Assembly: GCF_004320535.1 (NCBI RefSeq)
Contig: NZ_SIHY01000002.1
Location: forward strand, 434,001 to 498,000
Length of the DNA: 64,000 nucleotides
Direction: 5' to 3'
DNA from: Arthrobacter sp. S41
GTDB lineage: Bacteria; Actinomycetota; Actinomycetes; Actinomycetales; Micrococcaceae
The notes below the pieces were generated by a model that was not told the origin of the DNA, did no database searches, and saw only the letters and a list, made by a program, of their open reading frames with translations. The translations under genes and the position numbers were made by a program. How positions within the stretch are numbered: the first letter of the stretch is position 1; every line of letters starts with the position of its first letter. Shown here in pieces: positions 10,688 to 19,722 of this stretch.

Positions 10688-11446
10688 ATGCCATTCATAG
10701 ACCTGAATTCCGACGTAGGCGAATCATTCGGCAACTGGAAAATGGGCGATGACGCCGCCATCTTCACCTCCGTCTCCTCGGCAAATATCGCTTGCGGTTT
10801 CCATGCCGGGGACCCAAGCACCATCGCACAAACCTGCCGCGATGCCGTCAGTGCTAACGTCACCATCGGCGCGCACGTAGGCTACCGGGATCTGGCCGGC
10901 TTCGGCCGTCGTTTCCTGGACTGCTCGGCGACCGAGCTAGCTGACGACGTCCTGTACCAACTCGGTGCCTTGCAGGCTCTAGCTCGCAGCGCCGGCGCAG
11001 AAATCAAGTACGTCAAGCCCCACGGCGCCCTCTACAACACGATCGTGCACCACGAGGTACATGCCCAAGCGGTCATCGATGCCATCAAGGCTTTCGGCAC
11101 GGACCTTCCGGTGTTGCTCCTGCCTGGATCCGTTGCCCTGCGCAAGGCTGAGGCCGCCGGGCTACTCGGCGTTGCCGAAGCTTTTGCCGACCGCAATTAC
11201 AACCCAGATGGCACCTTGGTCTCCCGCCGCGAAGCCAACGCGGTACTGCATGACCCCGAAGCGGTCACCCAAAATATGATCCGTCTGGCCACCGAAGGAA
11301 CCATCGTTGCTGTCGATGGCAGCACAATCACCATGCCAGCCGAAAGCATCTGCCTTCACGGAGACACCGCAGGAGCAGTGGCCATGGCTCGTGCTGTCCG
11401 CGCCGGATTAGAAAACGCCGGAGTACAGATCCGGAGCTTCGCGTGA
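10688..11446 (+). CDS. pxpA: 5-oxoprolinase subunit A (LamB/YcsF family)
   Basis: A 252-residue LamB/YcsF-family protein, the A subunit of the ATP-dependent PxpABC 5-oxoprolinase that opens pyroglutamate to glutamate in the cytoplasm. Family blocks are clear: [18 protein letters not shown] at the N-terminus, [29 protein letters not shown] and [10 protein letters not shown], followed by [17 protein letters not shown]. The first gene of a tight operon, it overlaps the pxpB-pxpC fusion by 4 bp (GTGA), which implies translational coupling. A TTGTTgAACAA palindrome upstream suggests regulation with the distant ycsG-ycsI unit. Confidence 0.93.
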   Translation: MPFIDLNSDVGESFGNWKMGDDAAIFTSVSSANIACGFHAGDPSTIAQTCRDAVSANVTIGAHVGYRDLAGFGRRFLDCSATELADDVLYQLGALQALARSAGAEIKYVKPHGALYNTIVHHEVHAQAVIDAIKAFGTDLPVLLLPGSVALRKAEAAGLLGVAEAFADRNYNPDGTLVSRREANAVLHDPEAVTQNMIRLATEGTIVAVDGSTITMPAESICLHGDTAGAVAMARAVRAGLENAGVQIRSFA

Positions 11447-13041
11447 GCATCCGCGCTATCCACCGGGCTGGATCCAATGATCTGCTCGTCGACCTAGACT
11501 CACTCGATGCCGTCCTTGCGCTCAATGCCGCTTTGGAATCTGCTCCCCTATCCGGACAGCGCGATCTCTTGGCCGCTGCCCAGACAGTACTACTGAAGTT
11601 CGATTCGCCGCAGAGCGCCGAACGAGCCCTGGCAACATTGCCAGAACTTGAAGTCGCTTCTGCAGTTCAGAACGCGGGCAAGCTGGTAGAAGTACCAGTT
11701 CATTATGATGGTGAGGATCTGACGGCAGTCGCCGAGCTGACCGGACTGAGCACCGAAGCAGTCATCAATGCCCATACAAGCCAGAAATGGCGGGCAGTAT
11801 TTGGCGGATTCGCTCCCGGCTTCGCCTATCTGCTCGGCGAAAACCACGTCTTGAATGTCCCACGCCGAAACTCCCCGCGCACCAAAGTGCCCGCCGGAGC
11901 CGTGGCCCTGGCCGGCGAATACTCGGCTGTTTATCCGCGTCAATCCCCCGGTGGCTGGCAGTTGATCGGGCATACCGATCTGCAAATGTGGGATCTGCAG
12001 CGCGAAAACCCTGCGTTGATCCGACCACAAGATACTGTGCAGTTCATCCCGGCTACCCATAAAATTTCGGTGAGCCACGCGCCCGCCGCACGAGACGAAG
12101 CGCCAGCGCAGGCACCTGGCGGTGGCCTAAAAATCATCGATGCAGGGCTGCAGTCCCTGCTCCAGGATGCCGGACGCATCGGTTACGGAAACCTCGGAGT
12201 CGGCGTTGCCGGAGCGGCAGACCCCGCCGCATTCCACCAAGCCAATCGACTTGTCGGCAACCCGGCAGGCCAGGCGGTCATTGAAAATCTGGGCAGCCGC
12301 ATCACCCTCGAAGCCAGCGGCGATCAAGTTTTGGCACATACCGGGGCGCAAGCGCAGCTGTGGATTACCCCGGCTGAGGATGACCAGCTACGCACCCCAC
12401 GGCAGGTCGCCAGCAACGCTCCCTTTGCACTACTGAACGGCGAGCGCCTGAGCGTGGAGCCCGACGGCCTGGGGTTGCGCAGCTACCTCGCGGTGCGTGG
12501 AACCATTGCGCTCACACCAGTTCTGGGTTCCCTGTCCACCGACACACTCTCTGGGGTTGGCCCCGATCCGCTGGTTTCCGGATCCGTCATTCCGGTCAGG
12601 CAGCCAGCCATCGGACGCATAGTCGGCAATCCGCAGCCGAGCACGCTACCGGTTCCCGATGAGCAGGGGGTGTACCAGCTCAGAGTGATCGCCGGACCTC
12701 GCACCGAGTGGTTTGGCCCATCCGGGGTGCGACAGCTGACCGAACAACTCTGGAATGTCACCAGCGAGTCGAACCGCGTAGGCATCCGCTTGTCGACCGA
12801 CCAGCAGCCCTTACAGCGTGTGCTCTCCGGGGAGCTCGCCAGTGAAGGCGTCGCCAGAGGATCCTTGCAGGTTCCACCGTCGGGCCTTCCTGTGCTCTTC
12901 CTGGCTGATCATCCGGTCACCGGTGGCTACCCGGTGATCGCCACGGTGATCGCCGAAGACCTCAGCGCTGCAGCGCAGCTTCCCCCGGGAAGCAATATTC
13001 GATTTGTCCTCCAGTCCCCCGCCGCTTTGACGGCCAAGTAA
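11443..13041 (+). CDS. pxpBC: 5-oxoprolinase subunits B and C fused (KipI-KipA type)
   Basis: One 532-residue polypeptide joins two subunits that are separate in Bacillus and Escherichia. Residues 1-205 are the PxpB/KipI (allophanate hydrolase subunit 1) domain, with [31 protein letters not shown] and the [13 protein letters not shown] block. A short Pro/Ala linker follows, and residues from about 225 are the PxpC/KipA domain, with [21 protein letters not shown] and [17 protein letters not shown]. Together with PxpA this should couple ATP use to pyroglutamate ring opening. The same two domains also occur inside urea carboxylase, which matters because a biotin carboxylase follows. The start is a GTG overlapping the pxpA stop. 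Confidence 0.92.
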   Translation: MSIRAIHRAGSNDLLVDLDSLDAVLALNAALESAPLSGQRDLLAAAQTVLLKFDSPQSAERALATLPELEVASAVQNAGKLVEVPVHYDGEDLTAVAELTGLSTEAVINAHTSQKWRAVFGGFAPGFAYLLGENHVLNVPRRNSPRTKVPAGAVALAGEYSAVYPRQSPGGWQLIGHTDLQMWDLQRENPALIRPQDTVQFIPATHKISVSHAPAARDEAPAQAPGGGLKIIDAGLQSLLQDAGRIGYGNLGVGVAGAADPAAFHQANRLVGNPAGQAVIENLGSRITLEASGDQVLAHTGAQAQLWITPAEDDQLRTPRQVASNAPFALLNGERLSVEPDGLGLRSYLAVRGTIALTPVLGSLSTDTLSGVGPDPLVSGSVIPVRQPAIGRIVGNPQPSTLPVPDEQGVYQLRVIAGPRTEWFGPSGVRQLTEQLWNVTSESNRVGIRLSTDQQPLQRVLSGELASEGVARGSLQVPPSGLPVLFLADHPVTGGYPVIATVIAEDLSAAAQLPPGSNIRFVLQSPAALTAK

Positions 13042-13056
13042 CTTCTTAGGATTGTC

Positions 13057-14796
13057 ATGAAAAAGGTACTGATCGCCAACCGCGGCGAAATCGCAGTTCG
13101 CATTGCCCGGGCGGCCACTGATACAAATATTAGTTCCGTAGCTATTTACTCGGACCCAGACGCCGACGCCTTGCACGTACGGCGTGCCGACGAGGCTTAC
13201 CCGCTGCATGGATCCACCGGCGCTGACACCTACTTGAATATCGAGAAGATCATTGAGATCGCCCAGCGCTGCGGGGCCGACGCGGTACACCCTGGCTATG
13301 GTTTCCTTTCGGAGAACGCCAACTTTGCCCAGGCGGTGATTGACGCTGGGATGAAATGGATCGGCCCCTCGCCGCAGGCCATTGAGGAACTGGGCAATAA
13401 GGTCACTGCTCGTCAGATTGCCGTTCGTGCCGGGGCACCATTGGCACCAGGCACCGATGGTCCTGCCGAAAATGCTGCAGAGGTTCGTGCCTTTGCCGAG
13501 GAATATGGTGTGCCCGTAGCTATCAAGGCTGCCTTTGGCGGTGGCGGCCGCGGCATCAAAATCGCGTATTCGCTCGATGAGATCTCCGAGGCCTTCGAGT
13601 CTGCCACGCGTGAGGCCACCGTGGCCTTTGGCCGCGGTGAATGCTTCGTGGAGCGTTTCCTCTCCAAGCCACGACATGTTGAGGCACAGGTTCTAGCTGA
13701 TACCCACGGCAATGTTGTCGTCGTTGGTACCCGTGATTGCTCACTGCAGCGCCGTCACCAGAAGCTGGTGGAGGAAGCACCGGCGCCGTTCCTCAGCGAT
13801 GAGCAGCGAACCCGCATCCACGAATCGGCGAAGGCGATCTGCAAGGAAGCTGGCTACGTTGGCGCCGGCACCGTTGAGTATCTGGTTGCCCAAGACGGCC
13901 TGATCTCCTTCTTGGAGGTCAATACCCGTTTGCAGGTGGAACACCCGATCACCGAAGAAACCGCTGGCGTGGATTTGGTGGCAGAGCAGTTCCGCATCGC
14001 TGATGGCCTGCCGCTATCACTGAGCGAAGACCCAACTCCCCAGGGCCATGCCTTTGAATTCCGCATCAACGCCGAGGACCCTGCCCGCGGATTCCTTCCA
14101 GCTCCGGGCACCGTAGAACGCTTCGAGGCACCCACGGGCGCCGGGGTGCGTATCGATTCTGGTGTTCGCAGCGGTTCAATCATTCCACCGTTCTACGACT
14201 CAATGATTGCCAAGCTCATTGTGCACGGAGCCGACCGCAATCAGGCGTTGCGTCGAGCCCGCCTGGCTCTGGAGGAGATCACCATTGCCGGTGTTCCGAC
14301 GGTCCTACCGTTCCACCGTGCGGTCATCGACCACGAAGACTTTAATGGGGAAAAGCTGAAGGTCTACACGACCTGGATTGAGGACGAATTCCTCAATGAA
14401 GTCGGGGCCAGCGATGAGATGGATCTTGACCAGCAAGATACCAGCCGGGAAACGATCACCATTGAGCTCGACGGCAAGGCGGTCCAACTCGGATTACCCG
14501 CCGCTCTCACCAACGCCTTGCGCAACCCATCGGGTGCTGGTTCCTCCCAGACAGCTCAGACCCAGGATACTGCCGAGCAAGATGCTTCCTCCGTACTCAG
14601 CCCAATGGATGGCAATCTCGTGCGCTTCGCAGTCGAAGACGGTGAGACCGTTTCCAAGGGGCAAACCGTCGCCGTGGTTGAAGCCATGAAAATGGAGTCT
14701 GCCGTAGCGGCCCATCGCGACGGAGTATTCACCGCAGGCAGTATTGACGTTGGGGCTGCGGTACGTCGTTCCGACGCGCTGGGCAGTATCCAGTAA
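13057..14796 (+). CDS. Biotin carboxylase-BCCP fusion subunit
   Basis: A 579-residue alpha subunit of a biotin-dependent carboxylase. Residues 1-450 are biotin carboxylase: [18 protein letters not shown], the glycine-rich ATP loop [11 protein letters not shown], the [17 protein letters not shown] block and [15 protein letters not shown] with the catalytic region. After a low-complexity linker rich in Thr/Gln/Asp, the last 70 residues are a biotinyl domain with VEAMKMES, whose Lys carries biotin. It begins 15 bp after pxpBC and is likely co-transcribed. No carboxyltransferase beta gene lies nearby. It may serve acyl-CoA carboxylation with a remote partner, or act on the amide or lactam substrate handled by its neighbours. 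Confidence 0.92.
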   Translation: MKKVLIANRGEIAVRIARAATDTNISSVAIYSDPDADALHVRRADEAYPLHGSTGADTYLNIEKIIEIAQRCGADAVHPGYGFLSENANFAQAVIDAGMKWIGPSPQAIEELGNKVTARQIAVRAGAPLAPGTDGPAENAAEVRAFAEEYGVPVAIKAAFGGGGRGIKIAYSLDEISEAFESATREATVAFGRGECFVERFLSKPRHVEAQVLADTHGNVVVVGTRDCSLQRRHQKLVEEAPAPFLSDEQRTRIHESAKAICKEAGYVGAGTVEYLVAQDGLISFLEVNTRLQVEHPITEETAGVDLVAEQFRIADGLPLSLSEDPTPQGHAFEFRINAEDPARGFLPAPGTVERFEAPTGAGVRIDSGVRSGSIIPPFYDSMIAKLIVHGADRNQALRRARLALEEITIAGVPTVLPFHRAVIDHEDFNGEKLKVYTTWIEDEFLNEVGASDEMDLDQQDTSRETITIELDGKAVQLGLPAALTNALRNPSGAGSSQTAQTQDTAEQDASSVLSPMDGNLVRFAVEDGETVSKGQTVAVVEAMKMESAVAAHRDGVFTAGSIDVGAAVRRSDALGSIQ

Positions 14797-14848
14797 CTGG
14801 ACCTCCGCCCGTTCTATTTTAGGCAACGAGTTGGGATAAATTGGACTA

Positions 14849-15526
14849 ATGAAATCCAGCAGCAATGTCTCCAAGCTTCCAGCCAAAGCGCCCCATGCGC
14901 ACAGCGGCGTTTGGGCCGCGAACCTTTTGCGCACTCGCATCGCTGAAGGTGAATTGTTGCCCGGAGACAAGCTGTCTGAACAGTCCTTGGCGGAGTCATT
15001 GGGGCTTTCACGCAATACCTTGCGTGAAAGCTTCACCCTGCTCGACAGTGAACTGATCATCACCCGAATCCCCAACCGCGGGGTTTTTGTTGCGTCTCCC
15101 GATGCTGATGATGTGCGCGAAATTTATGCGGTGAGACGCACCATTGAGCCTGCTTGCCTGGCTTGGGGTCCAGAACTGGATTTGGAGCAGCTGGGCAAGA
15201 TCATTGTCGAAGCTCGTGCGGCTTTGGCGGCCAAAGACATTCCACGAATGGCTAGTGCCAATCAGGCGTTCCATCAGCAGCTGGTTCGATCCTCTGACAG
15301 CGCTTTGGTCCAAGAGCTCATGGGACGTGTGCTGGCCAAAATGCGTTTGGTCTTCCACGCAATGAGCGACGCCCCTGATTTCCACTCGCACTATGTGGAG
15401 CAAAATGCCCGCCTGGTTGAACTACTGAATAAGGGCCAACGCGATGAAGCAGCGACGGCCCTGCGCGGGTACTTGGACAAGGCTGAAGCAGAGTTGCTCG
15501 AACACATCAACAAGGCATCCGAATAG
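14849..15526 (+). CDS. GntR-family regulator (FCD subgroup)
   Basis: A 225-residue repressor. The winged helix-turn-helix is at residues 25-90 (LSEQSLAESLGLSRNTLRES, then the wing ITRIPNRGVFVA). The all-helical C-terminal part with the FCD layout runs to the end (DDVREIYAVRRTIEPACL, ASANQAFHQQLV). FCD domains bind small carboxylic acids, often with a metal. As the last gene of the pxp operon it holds the place that KipR, which is of another family, takes in Bacillus. I infer that it binds the TTGTTnAACAA palindromes before pxpA and ycsG and senses 5-oxoproline or a related acid. Confidence 0.88.
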   Translation: MKSSSNVSKLPAKAPHAHSGVWAANLLRTRIAEGELLPGDKLSEQSLAESLGLSRNTLRESFTLLDSELIITRIPNRGVFVASPDADDVREIYAVRRTIEPACLAWGPELDLEQLGKIIVEARAALAAKDIPRMASANQAFHQQLVRSSDSALVQELMGRVLAKMRLVFHAMSDAPDFHSHYVEQNARLVELLNKGQRDEAATALRGYLDKAEAELLEHINKASE

Positions 15527-15910
15527 CGTCAACGCTGGTTGCGCCTCCGTGTCAGTCTTGCGATTTCTGTCTCACCGACAACATGGCCATTGAGCTTCTT
15601 CAGACTTCGCTACGCCAGATCCACCGTCGTTGCGCTTGACCAATGAGACCTGACTGGCCTGGCACGAACAGCCGAAATATTCATTGTGATTCCGCCACTT
15701 TTAGCGCCCCCGGCACCTTGCAATGAGTTCTTTTCGCGGATGGGTCATCACGATGAAAATCCAAGGATATTCACCTGCCAAGTTGGCTGCACGATTGATA
15801 TTTCGACCTGCCTGCACCTAGCTTGTCGGCGTATGGTTTAAGGCAATCTTGCGCGTTCCTGGCTAGACCAAGGACCGCACCCTATAGTCGTTGCTGAAAG
15901 GTTCCGCCCT
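15527..15910 (+). other. Intergenic stretch without a recognisable gene
   Basis: No open frame in these 384 bp looks coding on either strand. A TGTC...GACA-ended segment at about 15549-15580 could be an orphan end of a mobile element, but no partner end or transposase is visible. A TATAGT -10-like hexamer precedes the deaminase start by about 25 bp, without a good -35. Confidence 0.4.
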
Positions 15911-16900
15911 GTGAACTTGCCCGTTGCCGAATTACATATCCATCTCGAAGGAACCCTGGAACCCGAGATGATCATGTCACTGGCCGCCAAGCATTCAATT
16001 GATCTGCCCTACAGCTCAATCGACGAGCTGCGGGCACAGTACGAATTCAGCAACCTGCAGTCATTCCTGGATCTCTTCTACGCCAACATGCTGGTACTTC
16101 GCACCCGCGAAGATTTCTACGAAATCACCATGGCCTACTTGCAGCGTGCACACGCTTCAGGCGTGCGCCACGTGGAATTGTTCTTTGACCCCCAAGCCCA
16201 TGTGGAGCGCGGCATGAACCTGCGCGATATCATCGCCGGGATCCGTGACGCATTGAGCGAAGCGCAGGAACGCTGGGGAATCTCGCACAAACTCATCGCC
16301 TGCTTCTGGCGTCATGCACCGGCCAGCGAAGCGTTGGAGCTTTTGCGCCTAATGATCGCTGAAAAGCACGACATCGATGGAATCGGCTTGGACTCCTCCG
16401 AACTGGGATTCCCACCAGAACTCTTTGTTGACGTTTTCGGCTTAGCCCGCGAAAGTGGTTTGCACGTTGTCGCCCATGCCGGCGAAGAAGGCCCAGCTGA
16501 CTACATTTGGCAGGCTTTGGATCTGCTCAAGGTAGAGCGAGTGGACCACGGCATTCGTTGCTTGGACGATGAGAAGCTGGTGCAGCGACTCGTTGCAGAA
16601 CAGATGCCGCTGACCGTCTGCCCGCTGTCAAATATCCGACTGCGTGCGGTGGACACCATGGCGGATCACCCATTGCCATCCATGCTTGAGGCGGGGCTGA
16701 AGGTTTCCGTGCATTCCGATGATCCGGCGTATTTCGGCGGGTACATGGATGCCAACTTCGCTTCGCTGATGAAGGCTTTCAATTTCAGCACCGAGCAATT
16801 GGCACAGTTGGCCCGAAATTCTTTTGAATCTTCATTCATTGACGATTCTGCGAAGAGTGAGCGACTGGCAGAAGTAGAGGCTTGGGTTAGCCAACGCTAG
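15911..16900 (+). CDS. add: Adenine/adenosine deaminase
   Basis: A 329-residue zinc-dependent amidohydrolase of the ADA family, removing the 6-amino group of adenine or adenosine in the cytoplasm (purine salvage). Metal ligands are visible in ELHIHLEGTLEPE (HxH), VVAHAGEEGP with the third His and catalytic Glu, the VDHGIRCL His, and SDDPAYFGGY with the Asp pair. The last motif and the overall length resemble the adenine deaminase subgroup, but adenosine cannot be excluded. The start is GTG at 15911 after GAAAGG. It sits between the two halves of the 5-oxoproline gene set and is stopped by a strong bidirectional terminator. Confidence 0.88.
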   Translation: MNLPVAELHIHLEGTLEPEMIMSLAAKHSIDLPYSSIDELRAQYEFSNLQSFLDLFYANMLVLRTREDFYEITMAYLQRAHASGVRHVELFFDPQAHVERGMNLRDIIAGIRDALSEAQERWGISHKLIACFWRHAPASEALELLRLMIAEKHDIDGIGLDSSELGFPPELFVDVFGLARESGLHVVAHAGEEGPADYIWQALDLLKVERVDHGIRCLDDEKLVQRLVAEQMPLTVCPLSNIRLRAVDTMADHPLPSMLEAGLKVSVHSDDPAYFGGYMDANFASLMKAFNFSTEQLAQLARNSFESSFIDDSAKSERLAEVEAWVSQR

Positions 16901-16917
16901 AGAAGATTTTCGGTCTA

Positions 16918-16969
16918 AATAAGTGCTGCGGTGTTCTTCCCTTAGGGGATGAACACCGCAGCACTTATT
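16918..16969. terminator. Bidirectional terminator between add and ycsI
   Basis: Perfect 19-bp arms (16918-16936 and 16951-16969, AATAAGTGCTGCGGTGTTC and its complement) surround a 14-nt loop. The A/T-rich arm ends suit termination from both sides. It lies 17 bp after the add stop and 2 bp after the ycsI stop. Confidence 0.85.
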
Positions 16970-16971
16970 GG

Positions 16972-17781
16972 TTATGGCACCTGATATTGCGAATCTTTGA
17001 TGTCGGTGATCAGCATGTGGCCAGGTGCATGCCCGATAGCCAAGGATGGCTTCGACTCCATGACAGCTGCTTGTGGCGTGACGCCGCAAGCCCAGAACAC
17101 CGGGACACTTCCTGCCGGAATTTGCACCGCGTCACCAAAGTCTGGCTTCGACAGGTCAGTAATTCCCAGCTCTTCCGGATTGCCTATATGTACCGGTGCC
17201 CCATGCACCGCTGGATATCGCGAGGTAATCCGAACGGCATCCGCTACCTGCGACGCCGGTATGGGCCTCATCGACACCACCATTGGACCGGAGATCACCC
17301 CAGCAGTGGTGCTGCGCGCAGTGGTCTTATACATGGGCACATTGACACCCTGATCAATGTGCGCGACGGAGATTCCGTTGTCCATCAAGGCTGACTCAAA
17401 GGTAAACGAACAGCCAATGATGAAGGTGACCAAATCATCGCGCCAATACTCGGTCAGGTCGGTGGGTTCGGCAACCTTGACCCCATTTTCATAGACCGCG
17501 TACTTCGGAACATCGGTTCTGATGTCTCCGCCAGCCAGTAGTTCGCCGGACACTTCCCCTGCTTCAAGCACGCCCAGCACCGGGCAGGATTTGGGGTTGC
17601 GCTGGGCAAAAAGCAGAACATCAAACGCTAGTGCTCGCGGCACGATCATGAGGTTCGCCTGCGCATACCCAGCGCTGATTCCAGCGGTGGGAAGCACTTG
17701 GCCTTCGCGGAAGAACTCACGAGCTTGGCTTGGGGATAATGCCGAACGTTCGGCCACGGTCATGTCACTGATGTTACTCAC
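16972..17781 (-). CDS. ycsI: DUF1445/YcsI-family protein (putative D-glutamate cyclase-like hydro-lyase)
   Basis: A 269-residue cytoplasmic protein of the DUF1445 family, recognised from SPSQAREFFREGQVLPTAG, PKSCPVLGVLEAGE, FIIGCSFTFESALM and WACGVTPQAAVMESKP with APGHMLITDI at the end. Bacterial members are usually called putative hydro-lyases. A related domain occurs in mitochondrial D-glutamate cyclase, which interconverts D-glutamate and 5-oxo-D-proline, so a place in 5-oxoproline metabolism is reasonable. The start is GTG at 17781, 12 bp after the ycsG stop. The two form one unit, as ycsG and ycsI do in Bacillus. Confidence 0.85.
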   Translation of the reverse strand: MSNISDMTVAERSALSPSQAREFFREGQVLPTAGISAGYAQANLMIVPRALAFDVLLFAQRNPKSCPVLGVLEAGEVSGELLAGGDIRTDVPKYAVYENGVKVAEPTDLTEYWRDDLVTFIIGCSFTFESALMDNGISVAHIDQGVNVPMYKTTARSTTAGVISGPMVVSMRPIPASQVADAVRITSRYPAVHGAPVHIGNPEELGITDLSKPDFGDAVQIPAGSVPVFWACGVTPQAAVMESKPSLAIGHAPGHMLITDIKDSQYQVP

Positions 17782-17793
17782 GGTCTACCTGCC

Positions 17794-19014
17794 TTAGCCC
17801 TGCCAGAGCGCTGCTAGCCCGGCCAACGAGTTCCATCCAAGGAACACGCTCAACAGCCATGCGAGCACGCCCACCAGAAGCAGGACCTTCGGGTACTTAT
17901 AGCCACCCATGAGATCCCGACGACGCCACGCAACCCACAGTAGAACTGCGAAACCGACAGGCAAGATCAAGCCGTTGAATGCTCCGGCGAAGATCAGCAA
18001 GGTTGCTGGTGCCTTACCCAGGAACAGGTAGATGATGCCGCAGACTGCGATGAAGGCGACCGTGATCAAATTGCGGGTTCGTTCTGAGGTGGTCCGCTTG
18101 GTGATGAATGAAACCGAGGTGTAGGCGGCGCCGATAACGCTGGTCAGAGCCGCAGCCCACAGGATGATGCCGAAGGCTCGAATACCGATATCGCCTGCGG
18201 CGTGGCCGAAAGCTTCAGCTGCCTTGTTATCGCTGGCCAGCACCACGCCGCCGGCAACAACGCCGAGGATCGCCAGGAACAAGAGCACTCGCATGACACC
18301 GGTGACGATGATAGCCAAGATCGAGATGTTGGAAATTGATTTGACGTGCTCAATACCGCTGGTGCCCGAGTCGATCATGCGGTGTGCACCAGCGTAGGTG
18401 ATGTAACCACCAACGGTGCCACCGATCAGGGTGGTGATAATCAGGAAGTCGACCTTCTCGGGCAGAACGACGTTCTTCAGTGCCTCACCTACCGGAGGCG
18501 CGGCAACTATGGCTACGTACAGCATCAAGAGAATCATGATGGCGCCAAGAAGCACCACGATTCGGTCCAATGCCATCCCTGCCTTTTTGGACAGGAAGAT
18601 CAGGATTGCCACTACTGCCGAGACGACACCACCAATTTTGGCGTCCACTCCCAACATTGCGTTCGCGCCAAGACCTGTACCGGCGATGTTACCGATGTTG
18701 AAAACCATGCCGCCGATGAAGACGAGCGCTGCCAAAACCCAGCCAATGCCAGGTAGGACTTTGTTCCCTAGTTCCTGTGCTCGCATGCCACTGACGCCAA
18801 TAACGCGCCAGACGTTCAGCTGTACCGCGATGTCGACGAGGATCGACACAACAATAGCGAAGGCGAAGGCCGCGCCGATTTTCACTGTGAATTCGGTGGT
18901 CTGGGTAATGAATCCAGGCCCGATGGCGCTGGTGGCCATCAAGAACATAGCGCCTAGCAGGGCGGTGCGCCGCGCTTTGGGGCTCATTTCAGTCTTTGAC
19001 TCAGGAAGTGCCAT
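17794..19014 (-). CDS. ycsG: Nramp-family transporter (YcsG-like)
   Basis: A 406-residue integral membrane protein with about eleven hydrophobic segments, of the divergent Nramp branch typified by YcsG. A soluble N-terminus (MALPESKTEMSPKARR) is followed by AIGPGFITQTTEF, where classical Nramp proteins carry a DPGN metal motif. The altered motif suggests the substrate may not be a divalent metal. Linkage to pxpABC and ycsI makes import of 5-oxoproline or a similar compound plausible, as an inference. Two TTGTTgAACAA palindromes lie 67-103 bp upstream. The promoter and first 106 codons exist a second time at 31718-32142. Confidence 0.85.
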   Translation of the reverse strand: MALPESKTEMSPKARRTALLGAMFLMATSAIGPGFITQTTEFTVKIGAAFAFAIVVSILVDIAVQLNVWRVIGVSGMRAQELGNKVLPGIGWVLAALVFIGGMVFNIGNIAGTGLGANAMLGVDAKIGGVVSAVVAILIFLSKKAGMALDRIVVLLGAIMILLMLYVAIVAAPPVGEALKNVVLPEKVDFLIITTLIGGTVGGYITYAGAHRMIDSGTSGIEHVKSISNISILAIIVTGVMRVLLFLAILGVVAGGVVLASDNKAAEAFGHAAGDIGIRAFGIILWAAALTSVIGAAYTSVSFITKRTTSERTRNLITVAFIAVCGIIYLFLGKAPATLLIFAGAFNGLILPVGFAVLLWVAWRRRDLMGGYKYPKVLLLVGVLAWLLSVFLGWNSLAGLAALWQG

Positions 19015-19118
19015 GGTGACGTTCCAATGCGATAGTGGTGACAGCTGTCACAGAATCAATGTAACGCACATGACATTACAGGTTGTTGAACAACCTTGGC
19101 AAGATGTTGTTGAACAAT
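18697..19118. repeat. Direct repeat copy A (ycsG 5' end and promoter)
   Basis: This 422-bp stretch matches 31721-32142 in the same orientation without visible gaps. It carries the first 106 codons of ycsG, its leader and both operator palindromes. In the coding part 7 of 106 residues differ between the copies, and scattered base changes occur in the promoter. This is therefore a diverged pair rather than a fresh duplication. The two copies bracket the glycosidase island. Confidence 0.9.
19081..19117. promoter_or_regulatory. Two operator palindromes before ycsG
   Basis: GGTTGTTgAACAACC (19081-19095, 15-bp palindrome) and TTGTTgAACAA (19107-19117) have centres 24 bp apart. Both share the core found at 10621-10633 before pxpA, which ties ycsG-ycsI to the pxp operon, presumably through the GntR/FCD regulator. 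Confidence 0.6.
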
Positions 19119-19122
19119 TTTA

Positions 19123-19722
19123 TGTTTCGTGAACTTCACGTCTTCAGTACCGAAACATCCCGGCCTCATTCAGCATTGCGGAAACTTGACTCAGTTCAGG
19201 GAAACCCCGCATGCAGATTAGAAGCACTTCATCGAAATACTGTCTCCCATCATGCTCCTGTCGAACACCCTTACCTTGTGCTGCCTAGCGGGCCCCTGAG
19301 AGCGATCCCTCAAATCGTGGACGGCGGACATCGTGATGACGGCCAGGATACTGCGGGGCGTGCTTCCCCCAGAGCTCTGTGGGCTTCACACCGCGTCCGC
19401 ATTGCCTCGTCCTTCAAGGGGCACTGCTGCTGAGACGAGCTGGACCACGCCGGTCTCCGCCTTTTTGATGGCCACGCTGTTCATCGAGAAGTGACCGTGA
19501 GCTCGCAGGCGCAGGAGTCTCACCGAGGTGTCTGGCCATACACCTACTAGCTGCGCGGAGCACGATCAGCATCACGGTCTTCGTGATCTTTTCGATGCGT
19601 CAGCTCAGGCCGAATTCACGCGTTCGAATCACCCAGCAACCTCGCGGTGTTCAGTTTTGGTGCCACCATGCTCACCATCCACTGAACCCGCGAACCTAAT
19701 CGGCCACTTATTCCCCCGCAGC
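19123..19722. other. Junction region without a convincing gene
   Basis: About 600 bp between repeat copy A and the SDR gene. Base composition changes here from that of the core genome to that of the island. Short frames occur on both strands, the most protein-like being 59 codons on the minus strand around 19390-19570, but none has a ribosome site or a recognisable family. It is best read as degenerate DNA at the left edge of the island. Confidence 0.4.
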
